The position numbers and the translations under genes are program-made. A model generated the notes under the pieces. It was given only the letters and a program-made list of their open reading frames with translations. It ran no database searches and was not told the origin of the DNA. A stretch of 64,000 bases of DNA from Anticarsia gemmatalis (lineage: Eukaryota; Arthropoda; Insecta; Lepidoptera; Erebidae): positions 11,387,001-11,451,000 of the forward strand of contig NC_134776.1 in the NCBI RefSeq assembly GCF_050436995.1, written 5' to 3'. Below are positions 49,501-60,863 of this stretch, one piece after another (position 1 is the stretch's first letter; every line of letters begins with the position of its first letter).

Positions 49501-52500
49501 TGTCTGGTGCGATGCAATAAAATTTGCTCAGTTAATAATTACATTATTTTAGCGTCTTCATAGTTTGAACAAATTCTGCATAACTTAGATTAAAACATAA
49601 ATTATAACAATACAAGCAATCTTATAAGTTTGTCACGTTAATATGTGGGATTTCTGCGCTCTCTTTGTAGTAACTAACTCATTTACTTATGTAATTAGCT
49701 ACTGGAGACGGTGGTTATACGCAGTACAGTCAATGTAAGTACTTACGAGTATTACTGTCATCTAAGTTAGAACAGTAGACGTCTAAGTAGTTCTTCATGT
49801 CTTAAGTCTACAATGTTGAAATAGGCTATTTTCAGAAACATATCTTGCTACAATAGTCATAATTTTATGTAGAGAAAGATGATTCCGGTTATCTAAATAA
49901 TTTGTTACAAAAATGAAGCTTTGACTGGAATTAAACATTCAAATGTCCATCACTGTTTAAAAATACATTTGGACGTTTTAATTCATTCATTATTTATCAA
50001 AAGAGAACATACCAATGTCCAATGCTACACTTAAAAATGTCCATTAGTCTTATTCGGAACAAAATCCAAGCGATTTGCATTCTAAAGAAGGTATTTTTGT
50101 CCACGTAAAGCGTTTGTGTTCCCAGCAAATTACTTAGAAACATTCAATATAAAAATTTCGAAGGCATTATAAAAGAATGAACGCGGCCTACTTTCGATTT
50201 TCGCTAAGTTATAAATTTGGCTAATGCTAAAGGAAAATATTTTTATTAATTTATACAATACTCTTGTACTGCTGTTACGTATCCAATATTTTGATAGGGA
50301 AATATTCCATCGATGCTTTATTTTAATATTTAGAATGAGAATATAAAAATTGGCTTTTGCATAAATATACGCGTATAGGCAGAAAATACACTGTTTTCTT
50401 ATTTATCCTTCGAACTGTCTGTATAATTTCTGTTTTTATACTCACGAGGCAAATATTATAATAATAATATAACGTATCTCTCATAGTCTAAAAGTATCAA
50501 ATTATTTCACTCGTTTATCCAACAAAAAAAAAAACAAAATTCGTCCGCTACAAACATCTTTGCCACTTAAACATCAGTTAAAGTGTTAAGAAAATAAACG
50601 CTTCTATCATTTGTGTCGCATAACATCCAGGCTCTTATTCTGAACAAGCAAATATCATCTAAACGGTAGAACAGTTGCCATAGCACCGTTGCGATATCTC
50701 TTCAATTCCTGTTCACTTCCCACGCGGTGTTTATGCAGCTTATCGCCATTGTGTTTACACATCATAGTAAAATACAGATGTGAAATTGAACATCCTTTTA
50801 TTACTAAAAAAAATGTAAAGTTATGTACAATTAGGATGAACGTCAAAATCAATTGCATCAGAATAGGGCTCTTTTCATAAATTACAGTTACAATACGTGT
50901 CCCACTGTTGGGCAAAGGCTGCATTTTTAGTCCCTTCGATCGTTTGATGCATCAGGCTATCGTGCATCATGTCCTCTATGTCCCACAACCTGCACAATTG
51001 AGGATTGGCGACATAATACAGCTGGTCAATAGTTGTATAGGAAATATTATCTTGAGTCGTTGACACGACAGAAGAATAATGATGAAGCCATCTATCTAGG
51101 AACACTTCCAATGCATTCTGTCCATGCCAAAATTTATATAATCAAATAATATTGCTAGTTTTAGGTAAATACTAGTTATTATTTGTAAAATCAACTGTCC
51201 TCCGTCACAAGATATATTTGCGTTCTCTCCGTTTCTTGGAGCATCTTCGAAGGATAAAGTAACCGAATCGCGAACAGCCAATAATCGGCCGTTGCTTGCG
51301 GTGTCACAGGTCGCAAGGTGGCATCTCAGTGGTAGATTGACCTAATATAAAGCAGGTCAGATTGTAGCTCGTAAAGCAAGCACTGCAATATTGTGTCACA
51401 TTAAATAATATTTAACACATAGTCCCACTACTGGGTCTTAAGGGAAGTGTTAGATCATATGTACGGTGCGCTCGGCAAGTGCAAAATTGGGGGCTTTAAA
51501 TTTCTTTAAGATTTGTTTTGAACAGTTAGTTTAATTCTTTTATTTTTTAAACATATTATGACTTCTAGAAATAAGTTATGTGCCATAGTTCTCAACAACG
51601 ATCTCCTGACTTTCACGATTGGGATGTGACTAGACTAAATAAACCCTTCTACCTCTGCTTTTGGTACACAACATGGTTCGAAACGAAAGCAACAAATTAA
51701 CTAGCGCTGCCTCTCGTCACACGCCTCCGATCGAGATGAATTGGTGACTTGAAAAATAAACCAGCTAGCAAATTAACTGAACGTGAAAAGCGGAAATCCG
51801 TGTATGTCGGCGCAAATCGGAACAGTCTTTTGATTAGCAGTGGACTACAGAATTTTGAATACGCGTTGGAACAGGCGCAAAACGGAACTTAAATCGGAAC
51901 CAAGTATTTTGTGCCGTCTGAAGTTAATTTGTCGCATTGCGTTGCGATTGTAATGCTTTACAGCTATTAGTACGTACGAATGTAGTGTAGTAAATTTTCA
52001 ACATATTTTGTTACTTTTGAAATTAATATTGGTCATTATAACAGCAATTTGACCGAAATATTACTATTCATTATAATATTTGCACTGCAATATTAATACA
52101 ATACGCCTGGTTTCACAGCTAAAGTTTAATATTGGTAACTATACCCGAAAAAAGTACAGATTTCATACATTAATAATTTCTTTCCGGCCGTTTCTTTTTT
52201 CAGATAGACTAACAAACTCTTATACATAAACCTATTCCTAAACGTTGACCTTTTACTGCTACTTTATTACTACTTATCGGTAAACGATTTTAATAATAGA
52301 CGAGCAGTAAATATTAAATAAGTATTAACTAAAGTATGGGTTACAAATCCTTCCGATTTCGTCTAATAAATGTATAGAGCGTAATAAATATTACTAAGTC
52401 GACATCGAACCCTTCGGAACCCTTAAGTTGAATAAATTGTTATTGTTTTATGCTCATGTGTGAGTGCCACTAAACAGGCTACTTTATACGTGATAATTAC

Positions 52501-55500
52501 CCACAGTTGGTATAAAACTAGAGATAGAGTTCTTACTTTTGCTTAATGTGTCCCTTTTAACAACCATTTACAAATTGTGCCATTACAAAAAAATATTATA
52601 CTATCATTCTTTCTATTTAGCAGTTTCTTAAAACAAGTTTTTTGATATTCGCAGACAATGATCGCAATAAATTCTTTCAGCGACGAGCAGAACGATAAAG
52701 CTTACACATTTTGAATCAACTTATGTATATGTTCTATAAAAAATATTCTTACGAGATAGCGACAATGTCCTCCATTTACTTTACGCGATATTCTCCAAGT
52801 AATATCGAGAGTGCTTGTTTCCAGACTTTTTACAGAGCGACCGATTTCACAATCGATATCATATACCGTCACGGTAGGTACGTGAAGGTTGATTGATTAA
52901 CATGCCAACTGCGATCAAAAGGACTAATGGCCTCGATACAAACACTGTCTGCCTTATTGTTAGAGGATTACTCGCCGCCGGCCCGAATTATGAGGTGACA
53001 TGACTGCGCCAAACGCGCGATCCAAACCAACACTGGCTGATTGTACTCATATTTATGTAAACAATTGGCAAACATATTGATTGCTAAACTAATCCTTCTA
53101 AGCAAGATCTTATCTTTAACAGAAAATACTAATAAGCTACGTTCCAGTGAAAGATTTAGTAATGGGTCAAATTATGTTTTGACAAAATAAAATGTAATAC
53201 TGTAGAAACAAAATCAAACATTTAACCATAAAGGCTGTGTATTTTGTGTTCAGAAAAAAATAAGTATTCACCGTAACAACTTTGTGAATAACTACTATAC
53301 AATTAGGGCAATTTTGCATTACCTCCTTGACACCCCGGTATTATGTAGTGCCGTAAAAATAAAACTTGTGTTATTAATGTCACAATAACGTCTTCGTAAT
53401 TTGTCAAACGTTTGCGATTGGCGGCGGCTGGGAAATAATAGAATGCATTTATATAGGTAGTTGACGCAACACCCTGCAATTTTCCTCTTCCCTTCTGTGT
53501 CTTAAATAATTGCCTCATTTAGATTTATTTGTGGAATGAATTATAAACAAATGCTTCGTTTGATCGCAGTGTTATATTTAATGTAATGTAAGATCGTTAT
53601 TTTTAAACAGCCAAGTAGACTTCATGTAGACGCAGGATTAAAGTATATGGCATAGATCCAAGGACTAAGAAAAAAAAACAATATTCTATTTCGCTATTTC
53701 TAAGATTAGACATTGTATCTATTTAGCGTATCTCAAAATAAGTTATTATTAAGTTAGAATAGCAACAATATGAATAAAAATATACTGTGTTTGTTATTGT
53801 GTTCCAAAAAGCTGCACAGACAAAATTGAATAAAAATTGAGAGCTGTACGCTCAAAAAAAGCAAGACAATATAAATATACGATAAAAAATATTGCTTTGT
53901 TGTTACAACTTCACCTGCGACTCGAAAAACAATATCGCTGGGCACGGATTTGTTATAAAAATAACGTGCATATGGCTTTTAACAATTATTTATCCCCCGC
54001 TTTAACCATTTACTGACAGATTGAAAACAATTTGATGAGAAAAATGCGTGTTGTCAGAAATCGAGATGTGTACGATTATGTGACCCGGTCATGTAGAAAT
54101 GATGAATGAAATCCGATTAACTCGTATGATTTGTCAAAGGAATGTTATAAGTTGTAGAAAATTATGTAACTATAAGGTTTCAATGGTTGAAGTTATAACG
54201 GTGTGTATTAAATAAAATACTTGTCTGTTGAAGATGAGAAGTTTACGTGTAGTGCATTCGAAAAGCACTGCTTTTTATTAATATTATTTGTAAATCAAGA
54301 ATAGCGTAAATGCTAGCGGTCTCACATACATTATATTATGCTTTGCATACATAATGTACAAATTAGCGCAACTTTCATTTCGGATACAGTTACAGTTATT
54401 TTTTTAAAAAGTTATATTTTCGAAGAATCCATGTAAACATAGCCTCTGTAAGTTGAGTTCAAGCGCAAGTATCAAACTTTTGACGATTTGGCGAAGTTAA
54501 TAGAAGCACTCACCCGATCCGAGTAGTCGAAGGCTGCGGTGCCGCGACCTTCAAGATACTCTTGGAACTGCGATATCACGCACACCATAGCGTAGATCTG
54601 TGAACAAAATACAATGTTAAACTTTAATAAGATGTTCTTTAAAAACTTGGACGCTGTAAGTAAAAAGACGAAAATAGGGATATTTCATTATTTCAAAACG
54701 TCTTCAATTTGGGAGACTCTTGCCTTGCAGTGGGAGAGTAATGGGTTAAAATAATGCTTTGCCTCACGTAACCCTCAAGTGACACTGCCTAAAATTCTGT
54801 GTATCATATAATGTACTCAACGTTAACTACGTTTCGTTTGAACTAAGTATAATGTAACCGAATCAAGCCACAAAATAAACGATTCCAACTTAAATCTTCG
54901 TATCCTTAACCATAAACTTTCACCAATTGCAAGGTGAATTTAACCGGCGTTTCGTTACGTTCTCAGTTAAACTCAGGAGGGCTATTGAGAATTTGCAATA
55001 GAGGAACTCGATAACTTCTGTTCCGTGGTGGGAGCGTAAATTGAGCAGACGAATACACCTCATGTTGCGCTGGTGAACCACAGAGGAGCTTCATTGCACA
55101 TGTTTATTTTATAAGTCAAATTGAAAACTCACCGCATACGCTTTTAAAACTTTAATATTAATAAACTACGAGTAAATAACTGCTTTCATAACGTCCAACT
55201 TCCATGAAAAACCGTCCATTAAATGCATCTAAATGGACACTGTTTTGGCCGTATTTTGAGCGCCATTTTCCCCTACAGGTTTTGGGTCGGATCGTCAATT
55301 TCGGAACATCAAAACGGAAATACGCTATCTGGTGTCGCTGCAATAGCTACGAGAGGTGTTCTAACAGTCGTTTCAGCGTTTCACTTCCTATTTAGCCGTC
55401 TCATATTTTCGCAGTTTTGGCCATTATTTTTATGAATCTCGTGTTAGTATGGGTTTAGTGTTTTATTTTCTCCCTTATCTGGCCAGGGTTTACCAATTCT

Positions 55501-58500
55501 TTTTTTGAAGTCGTTTAATACCTAGTATTTTTTGATCTACAGTTTCAAGGACATATTACAGTGAATGTGTTTTTACTAAAAACTAAAGGAAAACCCAGCG
55601 CACCGCACCCTACTTGATGTAGCAGTGGCCAGAATTTCCGAGCTTTTTACGCAAAAGTCGAGTGCCTTACCGAGTGAGATTAATAGGCACTTACTTACGA
55701 GATTTTTTTGGGAAGCACTTTGTTCCTATATCTATGTAGTACATCATATATCTTCACAGGCTTCCGTTTAAGACTCTTTAGATCGAGACAAGTGCTTGTT
55801 CGAACATGGGTAGTGAGTTTTGATTATATTTCCACTACACAGAGCTGTACAAATAATGTTTTATGCAATAAAATATAAAAGGTAATGTATATTGTCGATT
55901 GGGCATTATAGCCGGTGCCAGGGTATTTACCATACTCTCGCACCGGCTTTCACAAAATATGAAGTGTTCTTTGATTCACATTAACCTTGAGAAAGATACA
56001 CGCAGAGCTTATGACGTCATTAAAAATCCAATATGGCGAGCATTAACGGAAAAACGTGGAATTTTTCGTTTTGGCTGCCTCATTAGAGAGGTTTCGTAGA
56101 TATAGTAACTTTGATATGAGGAGTTAAACCATGGCCAGAGTTAAAAGTTATATTAAGTAGTATTCCGTTAATAATTATGTCACAATTTATGGTGATTTTA
56201 TTTTGTAACTAATACCTACAAATCAGTGTCGTTTTAGCAGCAACAATTATCCTCTGAAAGTTCTCCCTAAAGGCACATTTTCTTGTTACAAATTCACTTA
56301 AATCAGTAACAGTCCCAAAATAAACGTGAAACTTTTGTATTTATAGTACAGATTGTTACACTAAATTATGAACCGGGGACTCGTAGCGTATCCGACAAAC
56401 CCTTAATGTCACTATTCAAACAAAAAGTTTTGTATAATTTATTCCAACCGGAACATCATTTGAAATCACAGTCAAAACGGAGGCATAGCGTGTACATTAT
56501 GGAGATTGTACTATTGTGGCTCCGGCTTCCAACATAAATCGATTTAATTATACATTCACAACTTTCAACCTTAAGACGTCGTAATAGGGGTTAAATAAGA
56601 TAAATAAATGACTAAAGAACTAAGGTAACGAACACAAAAGATCGCAATAAGGCGGCTGTCTTATTAGTCGTGTGTTAACTTTGGCAAAGACGAAACGTTA
56701 AGGCCGAGTAAAGTAAAAGATAAATGGGTGTTCTTTAGTCATCGTCAAGAAACGAAAGAGAATCCGAATAACAGATACCGAGTTATAATTGAAAGGCTGG
56801 TCGAACCTTGCTGATTAATCACCAGTATTATATAACGCGGATGCCAAAAATACTTTGTTTTCTTTTGATGTAAAGGAATTTTCGCTTGACTGACCGTGAC
56901 ATAAAAGATCTGAGTTTTTGAATATACTCCACTTCTCCTTCTTTTTAACTAAATAATTACCTATGAACGAAAGGTTGCCCTTAGATAGTGGTTTGTTAAT
57001 TTATACAGTAATTATTTTCTAAACCATCATTAATTTACTAGTTAACAATTGTCAAGAATAAAATAAAATGTTAACTATTTCTTGGAACTAGAAAACCATT
57101 TCTTATTCCTTAGAGCTGCGTAATTTAACTATCTTAATAGTACTGTACTTAATAGTACTGACTGTAATTATGTCGTGGTTCATTTGGTCTAGTAATTATA
57201 TCAGAAAGTTACGTAATTTTTCGCCTGTGTTGTATTTTGCAAAAATAAGTCTAGCATCAAATAAACTTATAATATTACGTAAAAGACAGTTAACCTGTCA
57301 AGGTTCACTAAATATAGAATATAAATTAAATTGAGTTTTGCTTATTGAAGACTTCCATAAATATATATTTCTTGTCTTGTACCTACAATTACGAGCTCAA
57401 ATCACGTTATAATCCGTGAATATCTCTACTTTTATATATTTCATATTTTTTACTGTAAATTTCCTTAAAATCTAAACATAACCAGTACCTCCTTGAAGTT
57501 TATTCTGCTGTCGTCACAAACTTTGTATTTCAATTTATTATGAAATGAATAATTAAAAATAACAATATCACTTGAAACTTGAAGTTAAGGGCGGAGTTTG
57601 TACAACAATATTCAAACTTAGATTCAATTAAATTGTGGAACCCATTCCGAAATATCAGATAGTCATCTGTGGCGAGATTTTCTACTACGAAATATTTTCT
57701 ACAACTGATTACCTACCATCAGTGTATATAAATAAAATCAGCGCCCCTGGCGGGTGCCGCGCAAACATATTTTCAAGTTCATTTTAAATGTCAAACTCTC
57801 GATACTTGATAATAAAATCACTTACAGTAGAAGTGAATGATAGTATCAACATTAAACATTACAATAATTACGATCGTGGGCGTCGAAAACACGACTGGAC
57901 ATTTACACAGACGACGGTAAACAATATATTGTTTAAAGGGAAATTAGTGAAATTAAATGGCTGCCGTGAAGTGTGTACAATACAAGAATAGTTATTACCA
58001 GTAACAACGTTAATTTCAAAATGAATGTTTACAGAGCTGTTGAATTGTGTTTTGAAATTAAACTTAGCTGAGGGTTTTTGATTCTAGATCGCGCCTTGAC
58101 ATTTAGCTTTCAGTATTTATGTACCGAAACTGTAAGCCTTTTAAATGGTTGAGTGTAAGACGAGAGAACGAAAGTATTTAGTCTCAAAAGGGTCTATAGT
58201 AGAGCTCGAGATATTAGTTAATAAGACACTCTTTCATACTTTCACATATAACTTTATTATACATAACTAGAGGCAGTCTAGCTTCTCTGTTGTTCCCAAA
58301 ACCCTCTAGGGCGCTATAAACAATGATTACGGTGGTTTAACTACCGTCGTACAACCGTGCCCAATTTTCTTTTACTCCTGGCAACACAGGGTTTAAAAAA
58401 AATCATAACGCCACGCATTTGTTTTCAAAGTGTTATAAGTTAAGGTATAGTTGTGAAGAAACCAATAGTTAAAATGATGAAAGCTATAAAAAAAATATAT

Positions 58501-60839
58501 AACGCACGCACTTGTGTTGTTCCTCTACCCTTGTCATCGAGATAAGAGAGCTCGAGATATTACGACTTATTTTACTACTTAGTAACTATCCACATACGAC
58601 GTCTACGCCCACAAACTACAGAAATTTGGGAAATAAAATCAGCTTAAATTATCTCTGAGGTTAAAGTACGACCTGAGGTGTGTATTCTAGTTTAATATAA
58701 AACGTTGGCTGCGTTATTACGTAATAACGTCATTAAATTGTATTTCATCACAATGTACGATATTCAACGCGGAATATAATAGTAGTCATGAAACATGCTT
58801 AAAATAAGTATTTATTATTTTTGTATGAATAACGTGAATGATAAATGATGACGTCCGTTTAAAATATCGTATTTCATTAAAGAGAATCAAATACTCACCC
58901 TAAAAACATTTATAAAATGAGAATACATTTGCGAAGCAAGCAAAATAAAACAATATCACGGTCACGGGAGTTTGAATAAATTATTATCAGCGAACGTTCC
59001 CTCTTGAAAAATTTTAGCATTCATTCAATCTCTGTTTCAATTTCCTTGGCAAAATAAAATATTTTATTAGAGTTGTTAGTTGTCGCAATAAAGGGAGATG
59101 CAAGCTCGACGAGGAAGCGTGGGAGTGACGACGACGGCGACGGTGCGTGATAACCAATGGAATTATGCACGAGTTGTCGGTTATTCTTCACCCGCTGCTG
59201 ACTCTATTGGCTGCTAAGTTATTTCAGTAGTGGAATAATTTTATTACCCATTGAATTTATATTCTGCCAAAATTATTTGAACGCGTGCGGATTTTAATTA
59301 TGCAAAATGGTCCGGTAGGACGTCAGTGTCCCTGGCCGCCGCATAATGAATGTGGAAAAAATCGTACATACATATTTAACGAGTCACCCTTTTGGCCTTA
59401 CCTTTGCTCATTCTGGGTTACTTCATTTTGTTTTTAAATGAAACACCCCCAAAACCCTCTTGTTATTTGGAAATAGTTTGATTCTATTTAATTAAACGTA
59501 TTTTGCTTACATTCTTTAGTATCTGTAGAGCGATATTTTTAGTTCCGATACTCAAAAATATTTTAAGCTCATCAGAAGGTTAACATTAATTAAAATGTTT
59601 TGCTCGAAATTTAACTCACGGAAGCTGTTCTATTTTGGGAAATATCGGGAGAATATTGAAGTAACCGATATTTGCTTCATATCTGTATTACTAATGATTT
59701 GTAGTGCATTTCTCTCGATAATTTTAGTATTCGCTATTTATACCTCAAACAATGCGCCTTAATGAATGTGGTTTCGTGCATGTGTAATAGTCAATTCAAC
59801 CGTAATAATCTAAATATTTCCTATTTCCTTCGGCTATTTCCTTCAACAGTTATTTTAAGCAAACGTTTCATCGCCATTTTGACGTGCTTTTTTGTCTAAA
59901 AGCTTTTGGTTCAATCGCTCAAAAGTTGGTTACAACTTTTCACTTTACGTTGATCGCTTATTTTGAAACCACCAACGATTAAGCCCAGGTATTGAGGTGC
60001 CCACAAAATGCATAAAACTTTGTCCTAAAGACGACGGAAAGTAGGTATAATAGTAAAGTCTTCATAAAGTTCTTTAGAACGCGACTAAGTTATAAAAACT
60101 TCACTGGAACACCACCCTTTGTTCAAATACACTGCATGGAATTGAAAGAATCAATTTCTCCGTAACAAATAAAACTACATTTATCCATTTTACAAAAAAA
60201 AACACAAAAAGTGTAGTAAATCGAAGTAAACTGGGATATGTCGATTGAATACGACATATGTCTAATTCATTTCGAGATCCTTGGATAATTACATGATGAT
60301 ATGATGTTTGGATATTACAAGCATTATGCAGGTTAGTGTATCTTGTTACAGGGACGTAACTAGTACAATCTGAATGCATAGAGCCTATATCCTGATTGAT
60401 ATCTGCGGTGACACAAATCGAACTGACCGATAATAACAATGTGATTGTGTGACCACAAACCTAGTTTACTGCTTGCATAGCGTTCTAACAAGTAAAAAAA
60501 TATGCATTCAATAATCCGTGAACTGATAACCTACACATTTTTCCAAAAAATATATTGTCGACTGTCTTTATAATTATAACAAAATACAGCTAAACCAAAT
60601 TAATACAGAGATAAAATTATTGCTTAAAGTGTTACGTAGCTGATACAAAAATGAATATGAATCGCGGACAGACGATACATTTTAAATCAACAAAGTGACA
60701 GGTCACAAAGTCACATAAAAAGTTTCGCAGATGAAACCCTTGTTATACATACATATTCAACGACACATGAAATGATAGGCCGTCGACAATATTTATACCC
60801 ACTTACAAAGTCCTGGGCCCAATCTGCAAGGGTCGACAT
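36284..60839 (-). CDS. Unrecognised small spliced gene with alternative last exons, whole gene span
   Basis: Exons in transcription order are 60839-60807, 54597-54514, 47881-47737 and 41677-41549, then either 37242-37088 (form A, 181 aa) or 36516-36452 (form B, 151 aa; 207 aa if the TGA is read through to TAA at 36286-36284). Each junction is GT..AG and phases match throughout (0, 0, 1, 1). The start reads MSTLADWAQDF followed by IYAMVCVISQFQEYLEGRG, perhaps one amphipathic or membrane-apposed helix. The middle is Thr/Ser/Arg-rich. Exon 41677-41549 has a KKHVQF motif and a Glu/Pro-rich tail. I do not recognise the family. Missed exons between these cannot be excluded. Confidence 0.6.
37027..37032 (-). 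promoter_or_regulatory. Poly(A) hexamer for last exon A
   Basis: AATAAA on the minus strand, about 56 bases beyond the TAG of exon 37242-37088. Its position supports that exon as a true 3'-terminal exon and not an internal cassette. Confidence 0.55.
37088..37242 (-). CDS. Alternative last exon A (acidic C-terminus)
   Basis: The acceptor TTTTATAG precedes 37242. Entering in phase 1, the split codon gives Asp and the exon encodes EDSSDEVDSLTTNYRIKYIF, NFSSKISVITDDYDDVSITE and IFEPYPQEIV before TAG at 37090-37088. The composition is strongly acidic and protein-like in an AT-rich region where random frames rarely stay open, and the phase fits the upstream donor at 41549. It would replace the exon B tail, swapping a basic/proline-rich end for an acidic one. 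Confidence 0.6.
37243..41548. other. Intron of the minus-strand gene
   Basis: About 4.3 kb, AT-rich. Frames such as 37736-37978, 38803-39078 and 39504-39692 carry no motif. I see no repeat I can name. Confidence 0.45.
41549..41677 (-). CDS. Minus-strand gene exon 4, with PP1-type RVxF motif
   Basis: Acceptor TTCGTAG, donor CCGG|GTAAGAT, phase 1 in and out. It encodes TSVLSKQTRSAVKKHVQFPD then EKSCIEETPEVPEVSEVVPE and EKP. KKHVQF fits the [K/R]-x-V-x-F consensus by which regulatory subunits dock on protein phosphatase 1, and the acidic residues that follow are common after such motifs. The rest is a Glu/Pro/Val repeat-like acidic tail, probably unstructured. Confidence 0.7.
43254..43280. repeat. 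Perfect 11-bp inverted repeat
   Basis: ATGGCGTTAGC, a five-base loop, then its exact complement GCTAACGCCAT. It is isolated in intronic sequence and its origin is unknown. Confidence 0.8.
43798..43927 (-). mobile_element. Decayed Helitron-like fragment
   Basis: It shares the order ACTCGCTTCTACATGC, AAAAAGTATCCTATGTGC, ATAAACTACTTGTGTACC, GCCATCAAAATCCG and AGCAGTTTTT with minus-strand Helitrons elsewhere in the window. It is highly diverged and no intact ends are present. Confidence 0.4.
46325..46596 (-). mobile_element. Nonautonomous Helitron, minus orientation
   Basis: Read on the minus strand it starts TCCATACTAATATTATAAAT and ends GGTCAGCTAG, between A and T, matching the copy at 21465-21714 at both ends. 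It contains the string GGTTCAGTAGTTTAGGCGTG (+ strand) and a (CAGA)9 tract. No coding. Confidence 0.88.
46530..46565. repeat. (CAGA)9 microsatellite
   Basis: Nine uninterrupted CAGA units (36 bases) inside the Helitron at 46325-46596. It is probably length-polymorphic. Confidence 0.95.
46597..47736. other. Intron of the minus-strand gene, 5' part
   Basis: AT-rich, with a GC-richer repeat segment at about 47540-47700 that includes the stem-loop 47616-47678. No coding support. Confidence 0.45.
47616..47678. repeat. Near-perfect long stem-loop
   Basis: The arms GGAACAC..GTCAGGTTTTTAGTCG and CGACTAAAAACCTGAC..GTGTTCC enclose a 15-base loop, with one mismatch per arm. It lies in a GC-richer stretch that resembles the tail of common lepidopteran interspersed repeats. 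Confidence 0.85.
47737..47881 (-). CDS. Minus-strand gene exon 3
   Basis: Acceptor GTTGTAG, donor ATTA|GTAAGT. It enters in phase 0 and leaves in phase 1. It encodes LAAVQYTATAQHTTTTSSAI, SGRRRSAGRPMPSRCDPEEF and SEAPTKAI: a Thr/Ser-rich stretch, then a basic cluster (SGRRRSAGR), then an acidic end. It is probably disordered and possibly phosphorylated at RRRS. No domain is recognised. It is GC-richer than the surrounding intron. Confidence 0.7.
48901..49189. mobile_element. Palindromic MITE, copy 1
   Basis: It runs from CTCGATTCT to AGAATCGAG. The two halves are inverted copies (CGACTACCGACAAC vs GTTGTCGGTAGTCG; GACAGTACATTCTAAATGTC vs its complement near 49066-49085). It has no coding capacity. 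The inversely repeated core includes GATCAGCGCC..GACGGGTGTCG, recognisable in a diverged form at 57737-57800. Confidence 0.8.
49200..49375. mobile_element. Palindromic MITE, copy 2 (shortened)
   Basis: It also runs from CTCGATTCT to AGAATCGAG but lacks part of the left half. Its right part repeats copy 1 (49066-49189) at an offset of 186 bases with only one difference seen (GTTGTCGA for GTTGTCGG), so the duplication is recent. The 10-base junction between the copies is flanked by GAATCGAGG and CCTCGATTC. Confidence 0.8.
50877..51120 (-). pseudogene. Possible remnant coding segment of unknown family
   Basis: Behind a possible acceptor (GGACAG at 51121-51126, minus strand), an 80-codon frame encodes NALEVFLDRWLHHYSSVVST, TQDNISYTTIDQLYYVANPQ, LCRLWDIEDMMHDSLMHQTI and a tail ending AFAQQWDTYCNCNL. 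Its composition is protein-like. The end, CCCAACAGTGGGACACGTA, resembles a string common in lepidopteran repeats, so it may be the tail of a mobile element. An upstream minus frame near 51190-51300 (LLAVRDSVTLSFEDAPRNGE) may be related but lacks a clear donor. Confidence 0.3.
54514..54597 (-). CDS. Minus-strand gene exon 2
   Basis: Exactly 28 codons, phase 0 at both ends (acceptor TTGTTCACAG, donor CGG|GTGAGT). It encodes IYAMVCVISQFQEYLEGRGT followed by AAFDYSDR. The hydrophobic start after exon 1 (WAQDF) could make a short helix, either membrane-associated or a dimerisation helix. I do not recognise the family. This exon is the best handle for a homology search. Confidence 0.7.
55910..55948. 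repeat. Inverted repeat (9-bp arms)
   Basis: AGCCGGTGC at 55910-55918 and its exact complement GCACCGGCT at 55940-55948, with partial pairing inside (GGTAT..ATAC). It is GC-rich in an AT-rich intron, so it may mark a repeat. Confidence 0.7.
57737..57800. mobile_element. Diverged half-copy of the palindromic MITE
   Basis: ATCAGCGCCCCTGGCGGGTG followed by AAACATATTTTCAAGTTCAT and TTTAAATGTC corresponds to the GATCAGCGCC..CATTCTAAATGTC half of the MITEs at 48901-49375, with substitutions. The other half is missing. Confidence 0.5.
60807..60839 (-). CDS. Minus-strand gene exon 1 (start codon)
   Basis: ATG at 60839-60837 followed by ten codons, MSTLADWAQDF, then donor TTT|GTAAGT in phase 0, the phase needed by exon 54597-54514. 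The position -3 base is A. Another in-frame ATG at 60863-60861 would add eight residues (MLRGNFRI), and a TAA lies just above it, so the start is one of these two. The exon is very short and rests on the strong donor, the upstream stop and phase agreement. Confidence 0.55.
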
Positions 60840-60863
60840 GATACGAAAATTTCCGCGTAACAT

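Larger units (their letters stand above)
47882..54513. other. Large intron of the minus-strand gene
   Basis: About 6.6 kb. It holds the MITE pair at 48901-49375 and a minus-strand frame at 50877-51120 that could be a gene or transposon remnant. The rest is AT-rich and featureless. No additional exon in a compatible phase was found. Confidence 0.45.
54598..60806. other. First intron of the minus-strand gene
   Basis: About 6.2 kb. It includes a hairpin at 55910-55948, a half-MITE at 57737-57800 and a CpG-richer patch at 59100-59350 with CCAAT boxes and a TGACGTC that might be regulatory. No exon was supported: the 112-codon minus frame at 60101-60439 and the + frame at 57788-57991 have no motif. 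Confidence 0.4.

Noticed and set aside
60101..60439. 112-codon minus frame in the first intron of the minus-strand gene
   Set aside because: No splice sites that match phases and no domain. Hydrophobic runs are expected from T-rich DNA.
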